NCBI RefSeq assembly: GCF_004125265.1
Contig: NZ_RDTE01000003.1
Location: 1,302,001 to 1,366,000 of the forward strand
Length of the DNA: 64,000 bases
Direction: 5' to 3'
Source of the DNA: Streptomyces lydicus
GTDB lineage: Bacteria; Actinomycetota; Actinomycetes; Streptomycetales; Streptomycetaceae
The position numbers and the translations under genes were made by a program. Under the pieces are notes generated by a model, which did not search any database, was not told where the DNA came from, and saw only the letters and a list, made by a program, of their open reading frames with translations. This document shows, piece by piece, positions 22,672 to 30,229 of the stretch; the stretch's first letter is position 1; the number at the start of each line of letters is the position of its first letter.

Positions 22672-23207
22672 CGGGCTGTCCCGCCGTTCTCACGGTGGGT
22701 GTAGTAGCGGCGCGGGGTGCCGTCGCCGTGACGGTCCAGGTGGCCATCCCGGTACAGGTCCGCGAGGAAGCGGCGGCAGGACATTCGGAGGACGTGGGTG
22801 CCGGTGGCCTGGTGCCAGGAGCGCTTCAGGCGCCCGACGGTCCACTCGCCGCCCTCCCTGCGGATCGCCTCCAGCAGGTGCTGCCTGACACGCCCCCGGG
22901 CCGGGTGGGCGGGGTTGGGGTCGCTGCCGAGTCGGTAGAAGCGGCCGGCCTTCGTGTCATGGGGCACGAGGTAGGCGCGGCGGGCGAGGTCTCTGAGGTC
23001 GCGGCGGGCTGTGCTCCGGGCAGTGGTGCGCCACGGCGACACCGCGTAGATCTGCAGGGCCAGACCGGTGGTGAGGGGTGTGCCGGCGTGGCGTGCAACG
23101 GCGAGGAGGTACGTGCGGCGGACCTCGACGCCCGTGAACTTGCCGTTCGGTGTGGGCCGCCGACCGGCGGCCGGGGCCTGAGCCCCGGCCTGCGCGGTGT
23201 TCATCAT
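22668..23207 (-). CDS. Winged-helix phage protein, 179 aa
   Basis: Contains two winged-helix-like stretches (TTGLALQIYAVSPWRTTARS and a C-terminal one around WTVGRLKRSWHQATGTHVL). The C-terminal part, EGGEWTVGRLKRSW to RRYYTHREN, is paralogous to the 78-residue gene at 25,344-25,580 (GGEWTKRRVLRLW to RRFYTRKDD). A duplicated DNA-binding module in the early region is likely. ATGA-coupled. Confidence 0.65.
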   Translation of the reverse strand: MMNTAQAGAQAPAAGRRPTPNGKFTGVEVRRTYLLAVARHAGTPLTTGLALQIYAVSPWRTTARSTARRDLRDLARRAYLVPHDTKAGRFYRLGSDPNPAHPARGRVRQHLLEAIRREGGEWTVGRLKRSWHQATGTHVLRMSCRRFLADLYRDGHLDRHGDGTPRRYYTHRENGGTAR

Positions 23208-23386
23208 CCGAGCGCCACCCCCAGTGCGGCGGCGACCATGGCGACGAGCAGCGCGAGCGCCACGAAGCAGCCGGCGGCCGCCGGAGCCGCCTGGTCGAAG
23301 GCGGCGATGTTCTGCGCCTCACGCGCGGTGCGCGCGCGGCCGTCGTCGGTGCGGCGCTGGTGGTAGCTACCGAAGGTGTCAGGCAT
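23204..23386 (-). CDS. Small phage protein with C-terminal membrane helix, 60 aa
   Basis: The ATG at 23386 is preferred (a GTG nine bases upstream is possible). It starts MPDTFGSYHQRRTDDGRART, and residues about 38-58 form a helix (GCFVALALLVAMVAAALGVA), so it is a tail-anchored peptide. Unknown role. Confidence 0.5.
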   Translation of the reverse strand: MPDTFGSYHQRRTDDGRARTAREAQNIAAFDQAAPAAAGCFVALALLVAMVAAALGVALG

Positions 23387-24455
23387 CGCTGGCACCGCCC
23401 GTGGTGCCGAAGCGGATCAGCTCGGCCGGGAACGGTCCGCCGCTGCCACGCTTCATCGGGTCGATGTCATCAGCGGCCGCCCGGTACTCCCGCGGGGACG
23501 TGATCTCCCCTGCGGCCTGCTGGCACGCCGCTGCCATCCGCAGGTGCTTCGCGGCCTGCTCGACGGCGTGGCTTCCGACGGCCTGCTGGTAGCGCAGGTG
23601 CACGTCCTCGGCGGTGCGACTCGCGAGGAACCGATGGACCTCGGCGGGCGTGGCGGAGAAGCGAGACAGATAGTCGGTCTCGCTGACCGCAGTGTCCTTA
23701 CCGGTGTCATCGGCCATGCGGCGCAGCGGCTCGGCGGCGTGGCACATGCAGAGGTCCATCGATCCGCCCGCGTCGGGGCACTCGGCCTCGAACCGGTCAG
23801 CGGCCTCGCGCAGCACCTCGACGCGGGACGGTCGGCGTGTCGGCCGGCCGCCGTTGGCGGCGCGCGCGACGACCGTCACCCACTCCGGTACGGGCAGCGG
23901 CGTTTCCCAGCGCTCGGCGCCCCGCCTGGCCTCGTCGAGCACGTCGTGTACCGCGTCGAGACAGCGATTCAAGTACTGCATCTCCTCGGCCACCGTGGGC
24001 TCCGCGCCCACGTACCGCTCCAGCTCGGCGCGGAGCCGGGCGAGTTCGGCGGCCTGCTGCTTCTGGTGCTGTTCGGCGTCGTGCTCCGGGGAGAACACCT
24101 GGGTGCCGTGCTCCAGGGCCGTGGCGCAGGGCCAGCGCGTGCACCAGCCGTCGCCCCAGCAGACCGCGCACACCCACGCCTTGGGCGTGCAGGTGTCAAT
24201 GAAGGCCGGCACGTGGAACCGGGCCGGGAGCGCCGCGAGTTCCTGCTTGGTCAGGCCGGTGATCAGCTCGTACCCGGGGTGATCGGGTGCCTGCAGGAGG
24301 GTGGCGCGCTGGGCGCACTCGTCGTGCTTGACCTGCTGGCCGGCCTCGACGCGGCCCCGGCAGGTACCGCACGCGGACGGGTCGGCCTGGCGGCCACGCT
24401 CCGCAGCCGCGCGGGCCCGCTCCTCCGCCCAGAACTCCTCGTTGTCGTCAGCCAC
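23379..24455 (-). CDS. Phage protein with Cys-rich N-terminal half, 358 aa
   Basis: GTG at 24455 overlaps the upstream gene by eight bases. CGTCRGRVEAGQQVKHDEC and CAVCWGDGWCTRW near the N-terminus suggest zinc binding. A coiled segment (QHQKQQAAELARLRAELERY) and a helical body follow. The late part has LCMCHAAEP. No enzymatic motif was recognised. Coupled within the early operon. Confidence 0.6.
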   Translation of the reverse strand: MADDNEEFWAEERARAAAERGRQADPSACGTCRGRVEAGQQVKHDECAQRATLLQAPDHPGYELITGLTKQELAALPARFHVPAFIDTCTPKAWVCAVCWGDGWCTRWPCATALEHGTQVFSPEHDAEQHQKQQAAELARLRAELERYVGAEPTVAEEMQYLNRCLDAVHDVLDEARRGAERWETPLPVPEWVTVVARAANGGRPTRRPSRVEVLREAADRFEAECPDAGGSMDLCMCHAAEPLRRMADDTGKDTAVSETDYLSRFSATPAEVHRFLASRTAEDVHLRYQQAVGSHAVEQAAKHLRMAAACQQAAGEITSPREYRAAADDIDPMKRGSGGPFPAELIRFGTTGGASDA

Positions 24456-25347
24456 GGCGGGCCTCCGTCCGGAGGGCAGCGGCGGTCTCGTGCGCCTGCT
24501 CTTCCAGATAGCGCATGTAGTCGCGCGCCTCTGCGGCGGTCCTGACCGACCGAACACGGCGTGCACCGTCGAGCCGCCACTTCACCCGCCATCGGCCGTT
24601 CTCACACACCCGCCGGATAGCCGTAATCCGGCCAGGCTTGGCGGCCTTCACGACGTCGTACTGGCCGATGCCCCACGCGATCGCGTGGCAGGCCCACAGG
24701 AACGACGAGGTGTAGTCGTGGAAGTCCCACTCCCACACGTCATCGGCGAACTCGTAGCCCTGGTAGGCGAAGGACTCCAGGACGTTCCGGGCCAGGTGCT
24801 CGTCGCTCAGGTCCTCGTCGAGAACCCATGTACGGAGGGCCTTGCCGGTCCCCGCCGGGACGCCTTCGAAACGGGCGTCCGACACGAAGCGCTCGACGAC
24901 CAGCTGGCGCAACAGGTCCTCGGAGTACTCCTTCACCGACCGGCGGCCGCCACCGAGCTTCTCCGCCCAGTAGTGCGGGTTGATCCCCCACCGCCGGTCG
25001 GTGCGGAAGAACTCGAACATGTCGGCGGTCCGGCTGAACACGTAGTCCTCGCCGATGTCGCCGCACATGGCCAGCCGGCCAGGCCAGGTGATCAGGTCGA
25101 ACCAGTACTCGCCGTAACCGTGCGGGTTACTGGTGAACCGCAGGTGCCGGTACAGGCCGTCGTCGTGCAGGATCGTCATCTGGTGCCGGGCGGTGTCCTT
25201 GCGGAACCGCGCAGCGACGTCCTGCTCGCGCTCGTCGGCCGTGCGGAACGGCGTCGAGGGGCGGGGCGCGGGTGTGGTCCGGATCTGCTCCGGGGCGCCC
25301 ATCAGCGCCGCGCCCTCCGCGACGGTCAGAGAAGTGGTCGTGGTCAT
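24448..25347 (-). CDS. Conserved-looking phage protein, 299 aa
   Basis: Start MTTTTSLTVAEGAALMGAPE at 25347, coupled to the gene before. The body is a mixed alpha/beta fold with many aromatic residues (HGYGEYWFDLITWPGRLAMC, DDVWEWDFHDYTSSFLWACH). The C-terminus is basic and helical. It was not matched to a named family, though such sequences appear in Streptomyces prophage early regions. Function unknown. Confidence 0.6.
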   Translation of the reverse strand: MTTTTSLTVAEGAALMGAPEQIRTTPAPRPSTPFRTADEREQDVAARFRKDTARHQMTILHDDGLYRHLRFTSNPHGYGEYWFDLITWPGRLAMCGDIGEDYVFSRTADMFEFFRTDRRWGINPHYWAEKLGGGRRSVKEYSEDLLRQLVVERFVSDARFEGVPAGTGKALRTWVLDEDLSDEHLARNVLESFAYQGYEFADDVWEWDFHDYTSSFLWACHAIAWGIGQYDVVKAAKPGRITAIRRVCENGRWRVKWRLDGARRVRSVRTAAEARDYMRYLEEQAHETAAALRTEARRG

Positions 25348-25580
25348 CGGGCATCGTCCTTGCGGGTGTAGAAGCGGCGGCCGGGGACTTCGTGGCAGAG
25401 CAGGAGTCCGTGGCGCTGGAGGGCGGCGAGGTCGCCGCGGGCGGTGTGGGTGCTGCGGGGGATCGGGTAGCCGGCGGCGTTCCACAGGCGGAGCACGCGG
25501 CGCTTCGTCCACTCACCGCCCTGGCGACGGACCGCGGCGGCGAGGGTCTGGCGCCGGTCGTGCACGGACGGCTCAGGCAT
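25344..25580 (-). CDS. Small winged-helix protein, 78 aa
   Basis: Starts MPEPSVHDRRQTLAAAVRRQ. GGEWTKRRVLRLWNAAGYPI, then RGDLAALQRHGLLLCHEVPG and RRFYTRKDD form one winged helix, paralogous to the C-terminal module of the gene at 22,668-23,207. Probably DNA-binding. Confidence 0.6.
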   Translation of the reverse strand: MPEPSVHDRRQTLAAAVRRQGGEWTKRRVLRLWNAAGYPIPRSTHTARGDLAALQRHGLLLCHEVPGRRFYTRKDDAR

Positions 25581-25767
25581 CGGGTGCCTCCTCGGTGAGG
25601 CCGAGGGCGGCGAGGAGCAGGCGCAGGTCGTCGGCGTCGGCGGCGCGGCTGGCCACGTAGAGCCGGGCGCGGCCGCGTTCCTCGGCCGAGGCCCGGCGGG
25701 GCAGCGGCCCGGTGGCTGCCGCCTCGTCCACGGGGAGGTGGCCGATCCCGGACGTACGGTGGATCAC
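25573..25767 (-). CDS. Small phage protein, 64 aa
   Basis: GTG at 25767 overlaps the upstream stop (VIHRTSGIGHLPVDEAAATG). C-terminal helical part (RLYVASRAADADDLRLLLAA). No family recognised. Confidence 0.5.
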   Translation of the reverse strand: MIHRTSGIGHLPVDEAAATGPLPRRASAEERGRARLYVASRAADADDLRLLLAALGLTEEAPDA

Positions 25768-25958
25768 GCGCCCACCTCCCGGGCCCGGCACGACGAGCAC
25801 AGGTCCCGGCCGCGCGTCGACCAGCCGTGCGCCCGGTACGCCACGGACCGCAGAGCGGCGATCGTGCGGACGCCATCCGGGGCCGGCAACTCCCGCGCGC
25901 AACTCCGGCCGCGGTACACGCCCTCACAGTGCAGCTTGATCGTGACGATCGCGGTCAT
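25764..25958 (-). CDS. Small Cys-rich phage protein, 64 aa
   Basis: Starts MTAIVTIKLHCEGVYRGRSC and ends with CSSCRAREVGA, giving two separated Cys pairs for a zinc site. Coupled at both ends. Possibly a zinc-ribbon DNA-binding accessory. Confidence 0.55.
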   Translation of the reverse strand: MTAIVTIKLHCEGVYRGRSCARELPAPDGVRTIAALRSVAYRAHGWSTRGRDLCSSCRAREVGA

Positions 25959-26329
25959 CGGCCACCACCCAGGGGGTGCGGGCCGGCCGCCGCAGTCAGC
26001 TCGGCCGCGAGCGCCACCGCGTCCGCCCGAGCGAGCCGCGCGGTGACCAGGCCGACGACGCTGTCGGTCGCCGCGGCGATGTACGCCAGCAACTCCTGTC
26101 GGAGACCGTCCACCTGCGCCGTAGCGACAGCGGCCCTCGAGGAGTCCCGCTCCGCGGCGGCCGCATCACGGAACCGGACCGCCGCACCCAGCTGCGTCAG
26201 CAAATCGTCGACGAGGTCCGGGGTCTCGATGTGCAGGTCGGCGAGCCGCTCAAGCAGCACCTCGGCGGCCGCGGTCACGTCCAGCACGACCATGCCCTGC
26301 CGGTTACGGCGAACCGCGATGGGCCTCAT
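25955..26329 (-). CDS. Phage early protein, 124 aa
   Basis: Start MRPIAVRRNRQGMVVLDVTA at 26329 within ATGA. An N-terminal strand is followed by long Ala-rich helices. Soluble. Not recognised. Confidence 0.55.
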   Translation of the reverse strand: MRPIAVRRNRQGMVVLDVTAAAEVLLERLADLHIETPDLVDDLLTQLGAAVRFRDAAAAERDSSRAAVATAQVDGLRQELLAYIAAATDSVVGLVTARLARADAVALAAELTAAAGPHPLGGGR

Positions 26330-26928
26330 CAGGCACCCGCCTTCGGGGCCGGCGCGAGCATGCCGCGCAGCCGGTCGGCCGCCGGCCGGGCGAGCACCGC
26401 CATGGCCTGCTGCGTCAGCGCGTACGGCACCGGCCCGGCGTCGGCGTCCGCATCGTCGACCGTCGGCATGGCCAGGCACCCGTACGGCGCGCACCCCGGC
26501 AGCACCGCCGCCGAGTCCGCGTCCAAGTCGTACAGAGCGTGAGCCTGGGCAGCGAGCTGCCCGGCCATCTCGGTCTGCCGCTTGACCCACGCGACGTCCG
26601 AGTGCAGTGCCCACGCCCGGAACGGGACGCCGTGGTACTCCCCGACCGCCGCGGTGGTGTACCGGCCGTCGTCCCGCGGCGAGGTAGAGGCGTGCGCGCC
26701 GACCCAGCGGGCGAACGCGGTCACATCGGCGGGGAGCAGCAGGTGCACCGAGACGCCGTACCGCCCGAACTTCCACTCGCCGTACGAGTGGGTGTCGATG
26801 GACTGCGGAACGACCGGCGCGGCCGCCACGATCTGCTCCGCGACGCTCAGCGCCGCGAGGTACGAGGACCGCGGGTCGGCGCCCGCCTGGTCCGGAGAGA
26901 TAGAGTCGATGCTCACGGGGAGCCTCAT
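26329..26928 (-). CDS. Phage early protein, 199 aa
   Basis: ATG at 26928 (MRLPVSIDSISPDQAGADPR); a GTG 12 bases downstream is possible. The centre holds a folded domain with HSYGEWKFGRYGVSVHLLLP and WVGAHASTSPRDDGRYTTAA. Stands early in the leftward transcript, after the excisionase-like gene. No family recognised. Confidence 0.55.
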   Translation of the reverse strand: MRLPVSIDSISPDQAGADPRSSYLAALSVAEQIVAAAPVVPQSIDTHSYGEWKFGRYGVSVHLLLPADVTAFARWVGAHASTSPRDDGRYTTAAVGEYHGVPFRAWALHSDVAWVKRQTEMAGQLAAQAHALYDLDADSAAVLPGCAPYGCLAMPTVDDADADAGPVPYALTQQAMAVLARPAADRLRGMLAPAPKAGA

Positions 26929-27010
26929 TTCTTCAGTGGTGAGACGAGCCGGATGGGGTCGCACCGGGTGCCACCGGCGCGGCCCCGACTCGCGTCAGGG
27001 GTACGGGAGT

Positions 27011-27295
27011 TCAGGCAGCGGGCTTCGTCTCGCCGATCGGGCGGACCTCGTACATGGCGGCGATCTCGCGGATGTGCCGGAGGGTGAAAGAGATCCGGCC
27101 ACCCGCGTGGCTGTGGGGGATCTGTCGTGCGGTCGCCTTGTCACGGAGAGTCCGGGGCTTGATGGGCAACAGGCGCATTTCGTAGACCTCTTCGGGCGTG
27201 TAGTGCTTCAGCTCCGCGAGAGGCTCCGCGGTAGGTGCGGCACTGCCACGACGGGCTGTGGGGCGCCGCTTGCTCGTGGCTGCTGCGGTCGTCAC
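27011..27295 (-). CDS. Excisionase-like helix-turn-helix protein, 94 aa
   Basis: GTG at 27295 overlaps the upstream XRE stop. After a basic disordered N-terminus, residues about 33-85 form a small winged helix (LKHYTPEEVYEMRLLPIKPR then TLRDKATARQIPHSHAGGRI). The pattern, a helix specifying a pathway plus a wing with HSHAGGRISF, is that of excisionase and MerR-type small factors. The position right after the Cro-like gene supports excision control or early regulation. Confidence 0.65.
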   Translation of the reverse strand: MTTAAATSKRRPTARRGSAAPTAEPLAELKHYTPEEVYEMRLLPIKPRTLRDKATARQIPHSHAGGRISFTLRHIREIAAMYEVRPIGETKPAA

Positions 27296-27501
27296 GTCAT
27301 CTCCTTGTGGGTGATCGCTTCGGTCGGCACGCACATGGCCTGTGCGATCGCCTCCACCCGCCCGGCAGCCGGTTCCCGGATCAGACCTCGCTCAATGCGA
27401 GAGAGGTAGCCCCGGTTCAGGCCGGTTCGGTCAGAGAGCGCGCGTAGGCTCAGTTTCTGAGCCACTCGGATCGCCCGTATGGCGTTGCCGTTCGGTGTCA
27501 C
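27292..27501 (-). CDS. XRE-family Cro-like regulator, 69 aa
   Basis: Starts VTPNGNAIRAIRVAQKLSLR with GTG at 27501. An HTH_3 domain fills the protein (LSLRALSDRTGLNRGYLSRI with ERGLIREPAAG). There is no ribosome site. The GTG lies six bases after a TAATCT -10 element, which suggests a leaderless mRNA. It is divergent from the larger XRE gene at 27,715. Palindromes of the GCTCAG type overlap its promoter and coding region, which fits a Cro/repressor switch. Confidence 0.82.
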   Translation of the reverse strand: MTPNGNAIRAIRVAQKLSLRALSDRTGLNRGYLSRIERGLIREPAAGRVEAIAQAMCVPTEAITHKEMT

Positions 27502-27672
27502 GCTCAGAGATTAAGCATTGGACTACACGTTCTGCAAGCGTTCTGGCCCGTTAGATGCTCAGAAACTGAGCATCCGTCTGCGGTGGTGGGCGCCGGCGTG
27601 CCCCCCGGGCGCCCCGAGTGCAACCCGTTTGCGCCCCGCACGCTCAGTAATGGCAGGTCAAAAGGCTCAGAG
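27447..27672. promoter_or_regulatory. Array of GCTCAG/CTGAGC operator sites for the lysogeny switch
   Basis: Perfect sites are 27447-27463 (GGCTCAG-TTT-CTGAGCC, inside the Cro-like gene) and 27555-27573 (ATGCTCAG-AAA-CTGAGCAT). An imperfect site at 27502-27516 (GCTCAG-AGA-TTAAGC) covers the -10 element. Half-sites lie at 27642-27647 and 27665-27670. The first three are centred 54 and 55 bases apart. The common half-site and centring on the divergent gap point to repressor operators. Confidence 0.7.
27508..27537 (-). promoter_or_regulatory. Probable promoter of the Cro-like gene
   Basis: On the minus strand TTGCAG (27532-27537) and TAATCT (27508-27513) are separated by 18 bases. The -10 ends six bases before the GTG start, consistent with leaderless transcription, and it is overlapped by an operator-like palindrome. 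Confidence 0.55.
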
Positions 27673-27714
27673 TGGGCTATGGGGTTGCACAGGAATGAGG
27701 CATGATGAGTACCC

Positions 27715-28242
27715 ATGGAGCGAGACTGGAAGCGACTCGGCGCGGCACTGAAGGCCGCCCGAGAGGGGCGCGGCCTGAACCAAGCCGCTGTCGCCGAGGA
27801 CATCGGCGTGAAGCGCGGCACGATGCGCAACATCGAGAACGGCGACATCGCCCGCGTCACCCCCACCGTTCGCGCCTACGCCCGCGCTGTCGGGTGGGAT
27901 GAGAGGTCCGTGGACGAGGTCCTGGCCGGCGGAGCACCAATCGAAGTGTCATCACCCCCCGGCTCGGACGCCCGCGACGCAGCTGCCGCCGAGAGCATCG
28001 CCATGGCGGCTCCGGAGGAACTGCCGCTGAGGATCCAGGCCGCACTGCGTGAAGGGCCGCTGCTCGACACCGCCGTCATCAACCTCCCTGGCGACGAGGG
28101 CGACGACGGGCAGATGGTGGTCATCGTGAAGGGCCGGACCGGCGCGACCCCCGAGCAGCTGAAGCGCGCGTTGCTGCGGTGGGAGGAGGCCGAGGTCAAG
28201 CTCAGGCGCGGGGGGAGCGCCGACGAGACCGATCGGGACTGA
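27715..28242 (+). CDS. XRE-family phage repressor candidate, 175 aa
   Basis: Starts MERDWKRLGAALKAAREGRG. The HTH spans residues about 8-62 (LNQAAVAEDIGVKRGTMRNI with ENGDIARVTPTVRAYARAVG). The remainder is a linker and an acidic C-terminal domain (DDGQMVVIVKGRTGATPEQL) that may oligomerise. It has no LexA/CI-type cleavage motif that I can see. It is divergent from the Cro-like gene and in the usual immunity-repressor position next to the integrase. No strong ribosome site was noted. Confidence 0.78.
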   Translation: MERDWKRLGAALKAAREGRGLNQAAVAEDIGVKRGTMRNIENGDIARVTPTVRAYARAVGWDERSVDEVLAGGAPIEVSSPPGSDARDAAAAESIAMAAPEELPLRIQAALREGPLLDTAVINLPGDEGDDGQMVVIVKGRTGATPEQLKRALLRWEEAEVKLRRGGSADETDRD

Positions 28243-28339
28243 AAAGTTGCGCACTCCCCTCCACTTGCGCACGCTCCGTGTGGTTGCATGGTCAACCAGT
28301 AACGAAGGTGCCGCCGCCTCGGTTGGGATTGGGGGACCG

Positions 28340-28519
28340 GTGCGGGTAGAGGTTCGATGCGTCAAAAGCATGCCGCTCGGCGTCTGCGCATGGCTCGTGA
28401 AGCGCAGCGGGATGTGGGTGCTGTATATCGCCGAGCAGGTCCTTACGTCGCTCGACGGAAAGATCCCCGGAGCTGAGTGCGCCATCGTGCCCAACTGGCG
28501 TGTTCTCCCCGGGCAGTAG
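28340..28519 (+). CDS. Small protein directly upstream of the integrase, 59 aa
   Basis: GTG at 28340 preceded by GGGGGACC (VRVEVRCVKSMPLGVCAWLV). A compact mixed fold with VKRSGMWVLYIAEQV. It ends 13 bases before the integrase start and reads in the same direction, so co-expression is likely. A longer frame exists upstream but looks non-coding. Confidence 0.45.
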   Translation: MRVEVRCVKSMPLGVCAWLVKRSGMWVLYIAEQVLTSLDGKIPGAECAIVPNWRVLPGQ

Positions 28520-28532
28520 AAGGGGAGGGGAC

Positions 28533-29819
28533 GTGGCCTACGCGGAGAAGCGCGTCAGCACAGCCAAGGGCAGCAAGGGCAAGGTCTCCTGGCGTGCCCG
28601 GTACAAAAAGCCGGACGGCACATGGGGCAGCGAGCCGGGCTTCCCCACCAAGAAGACAGCTGAAAACTGGGGTGACGAGCAAGAAGCCGCCATTCGCTCC
28701 GGCCGGTGGATCGACCCCGACCTGATGCAGACTCCGTTCGGCGTGTTCGCCAGAAAATGGATGGCGTCCCAGTCTCCACGCGGGCGCACCGTGATGAACC
28801 GATGGGAGCGGCTGGACACCCACATCCTGCCGAAGTGGGAACATACGCCGCTGATCGCGCTCAACTGGTTCGATGTCGACGCTTGGGCGAGAAGCCTTGC
28901 GTGCGCGGAGTCGACCGTCAAAGACTGCACCGGCTTGCTGTCGCTGATTCTGACGGGCGCCGTGGACGCGAAATACCTGTCGGCGAATCCGCTGTACGGG
29001 CGGCGCAGCAGCACGAACACGAGCGCTGCCACCGTGCCCGATCAGCCCACGGCAGGCGACGTGCAGCAGTGGGCGCCCCCGGAGGCCGTACTGCAAGTCG
29101 CTCGCCGGCTGGGGCCAGTGAACGGGCTACTTCCACTCACCACAGCGTTCCTCGGCCCCCGCTGGGGCGAGGGGATCGGCTTGCACCGGACCAAGACCCT
29201 GCTTCAACGGCGCGAGCCGTACAACGGAGGGTGGTTCGAGTGCCCCATTCTGCGGATCGACGTCGAAGTTGCCGAGTACGTGCGCCGGGGGCCGGACGGG
29301 AGCAAGCAGGGGGTCGTCCGCCAGCTGGAACCCCCCAAGAACAAGTGGTCCGTGCGAGACATCGACGTACCGCCATTCCTGGCTGATCTGCTTGCGCGCC
29401 ACCTTGCCACGTGGCCACACCCCTACGTCTTCATGACACCGTCTGGTACGTGGTGGTGGCGGAACTCGTGGTGGGAGCTGATGCGTCCGGCCGCCGACGG
29501 CCGGCCTGCTCGGCCGAAGGCACGGGGGCGAGCAGTCAAGGAGGCGTGGGAGCCGATCATGCGCGGTATGACCATGCGCCGCCTCCGGCACACCCACGAC
29601 ACCTACCAGGCCCAGATTGGGGTTCATCCCGTGCTGGCGTTCGAGCAGGCCGGCCACCGCTATCCTGGCATCAAGGGCACGTACCAGCACCCCACGCCGA
29701 AGATGCGCCAGCAACGTCTTGACGGTCTGCAAGAGATCTTCGAGCAGGCAATGCGCAATCTCGGCTGGCGCGCCCTTTGGGAGTCGGAAGATCCGGCGGA
29801 TTTCGCCTCACAAAGTTGA
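28533..29819 (+). CDS. int: Tyrosine-recombinase integrase, 428 aa
   Basis: GTG at 28533 follows AGGGGAGGGG. An Arg/Lys-rich N-terminal arm-binding part is followed by a core-binding domain (ARKWMASQSPRGRTVMNRWE) and a catalytic domain. Catalytic residues by position: Arg210 (PRWGEG), Arg352 in RRLRHTHDT, His375 (AGHRYPG) and the nucleophile Tyr384 (KGTYQHPTP). The first His of the usual HxxR box is Arg349 here, a deviation. It reads toward the right attachment site, with direct repeats immediately after its stop. Confidence 0.93.
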   Translation: MAYAEKRVSTAKGSKGKVSWRARYKKPDGTWGSEPGFPTKKTAENWGDEQEAAIRSGRWIDPDLMQTPFGVFARKWMASQSPRGRTVMNRWERLDTHILPKWEHTPLIALNWFDVDAWARSLACAESTVKDCTGLLSLILTGAVDAKYLSANPLYGRRSSTNTSAATVPDQPTAGDVQQWAPPEAVLQVARRLGPVNGLLPLTTAFLGPRWGEGIGLHRTKTLLQRREPYNGGWFECPILRIDVEVAEYVRRGPDGSKQGVVRQLEPPKNKWSVRDIDVPPFLADLLARHLATWPHPYVFMTPSGTWWWRNSWWELMRPAADGRPARPKARGRAVKEAWEPIMRGMTMRRLRHTHDTYQAQIGVHPVLAFEQAGHRYPGIKGTYQHPTPKMRQQRLDGLQEIFEQAMRNLGWRALWESEDPADFASQS

Positions 29820-29840
29820 TCTCCCAGATATCTCCCAGAT
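29820..29840. repeat. Tandem decamer repeat next to the attachment site
   Basis: TCTCCCAGAT occurs at 29820-29829 and 29831-29840, one base apart, just after the integrase stop; TGGGAG follows at 29851-29856 in inverse orientation. Such repeats often are integrase arm-binding sites. Confidence 0.45.
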
Positions 29841-29842
29841 GA

Positions 29843-30229
29843 TCACTCAATGGGAGCTGAAGTCTCCCCACTCCGCTCGTCGTTGCTGGTAGAAGCCTGA
29901 TGAGCGATGGCCTTGTGGTGGCGAACCACCTCTCCGATGATGAAGTTGAGGAACTTCTCGGCGAATGCCGGATCGAGCTTGGCGTCCTCGGCCAATCGGC
30001 GCAGCCGCTCGATCTGTGCGGCCTCGCGGGCCGGGTCGGCGGGCGGCAGGCTGTGCCGGGCCTTGAGTTCGCCGACCTGCTGGGTGCATTTGAAGCGCTC
30101 GGCGAGCAGATGCACCAGGGCGGCGTCGAGGTTGTCGATGCTGCCGCGCAGATAGCTCAGCCGTTCACGGGCCGCCTCGTCGGCGACGGCGGCCGCTTCG
30201 CCGGCCGCCGGTGCTGTCCCCTCGCTCAT
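29843..30229 (-). CDS. Chorismate mutase (AroH/monofunctional type) carrying the phage attachment site
   Basis: 128 residues. Core family segments are SIDNLDAALVHLLAERFKCT, QVGELKARHSLPPADPAREA and LNFIIGEVVRHHKAIA, with conserved Arg, Lys and Glu positions expected for converting chorismate to prephenate. After residue 109 the C-terminus is HQASTSNDERSGETSAPIE, which does not look like the family and is most likely phage-derived DNA that restores the reading frame. Inferred attachment lies near 29,890-29,940. The gene is leftward and convergent with the integrase. Confidence 0.88.
   Translation of the reverse strand: MSEGTAPAAGEAAAVADEAARERLSYLRGSIDNLDAALVHLLAERFKCTQQVGELKARHSLPPADPAREAAQIERLRRLAEDAKLDPAFAEKFLNFIIGEVVRHHKAIAHQASTSNDERSGETSAPIE

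Larger units (their letters stand above)
1..29930. mobile_element. Integrated temperate phage, right-hand portion (left end outside window)
   Basis: The stretch combines a terminal tyrosine integrase, two divergent XRE regulators, an excisionase-like HTH gene, an exonuclease/annealing pair, a replication-type gene, a collagen-like tail-type protein and an HNH endonuclease. Most genes run leftward with ATGA or GTGA overlaps. The right boundary is placed inside the 3' end of the chorismate mutase gene, because that protein's last 19 residues look foreign to the family; it is approximate to some tens of bases. No terminase, portal or capsid gene is visible, so structural genes are presumably to the left. 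No FtsK-like TraB ATPase or Walker A motif was seen, which argues against an actinomycete conjugative element, although the GntR regulator and the membrane operon resemble that class. Confidence 0.85.

Noticed and set aside
27555..27573. The GCTCAG palindrome as a transcription terminator
   Set aside because: It is AT-containing, short, in a divergent promoter gap, and repeated at other places around the switch, so an operator is more likely.
1..29930. The element as an actinomycete integrative conjugative element of the pSAM2 type
   Set aside because: A GntR regulator, an SpdB-like membrane operon and octamer repeats fit, but no TraB/FtsK ATPase was found in the window, and tail, HNH, repressor/Cro and recombination genes point to a phage. 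A hybrid cannot be excluded from this window.
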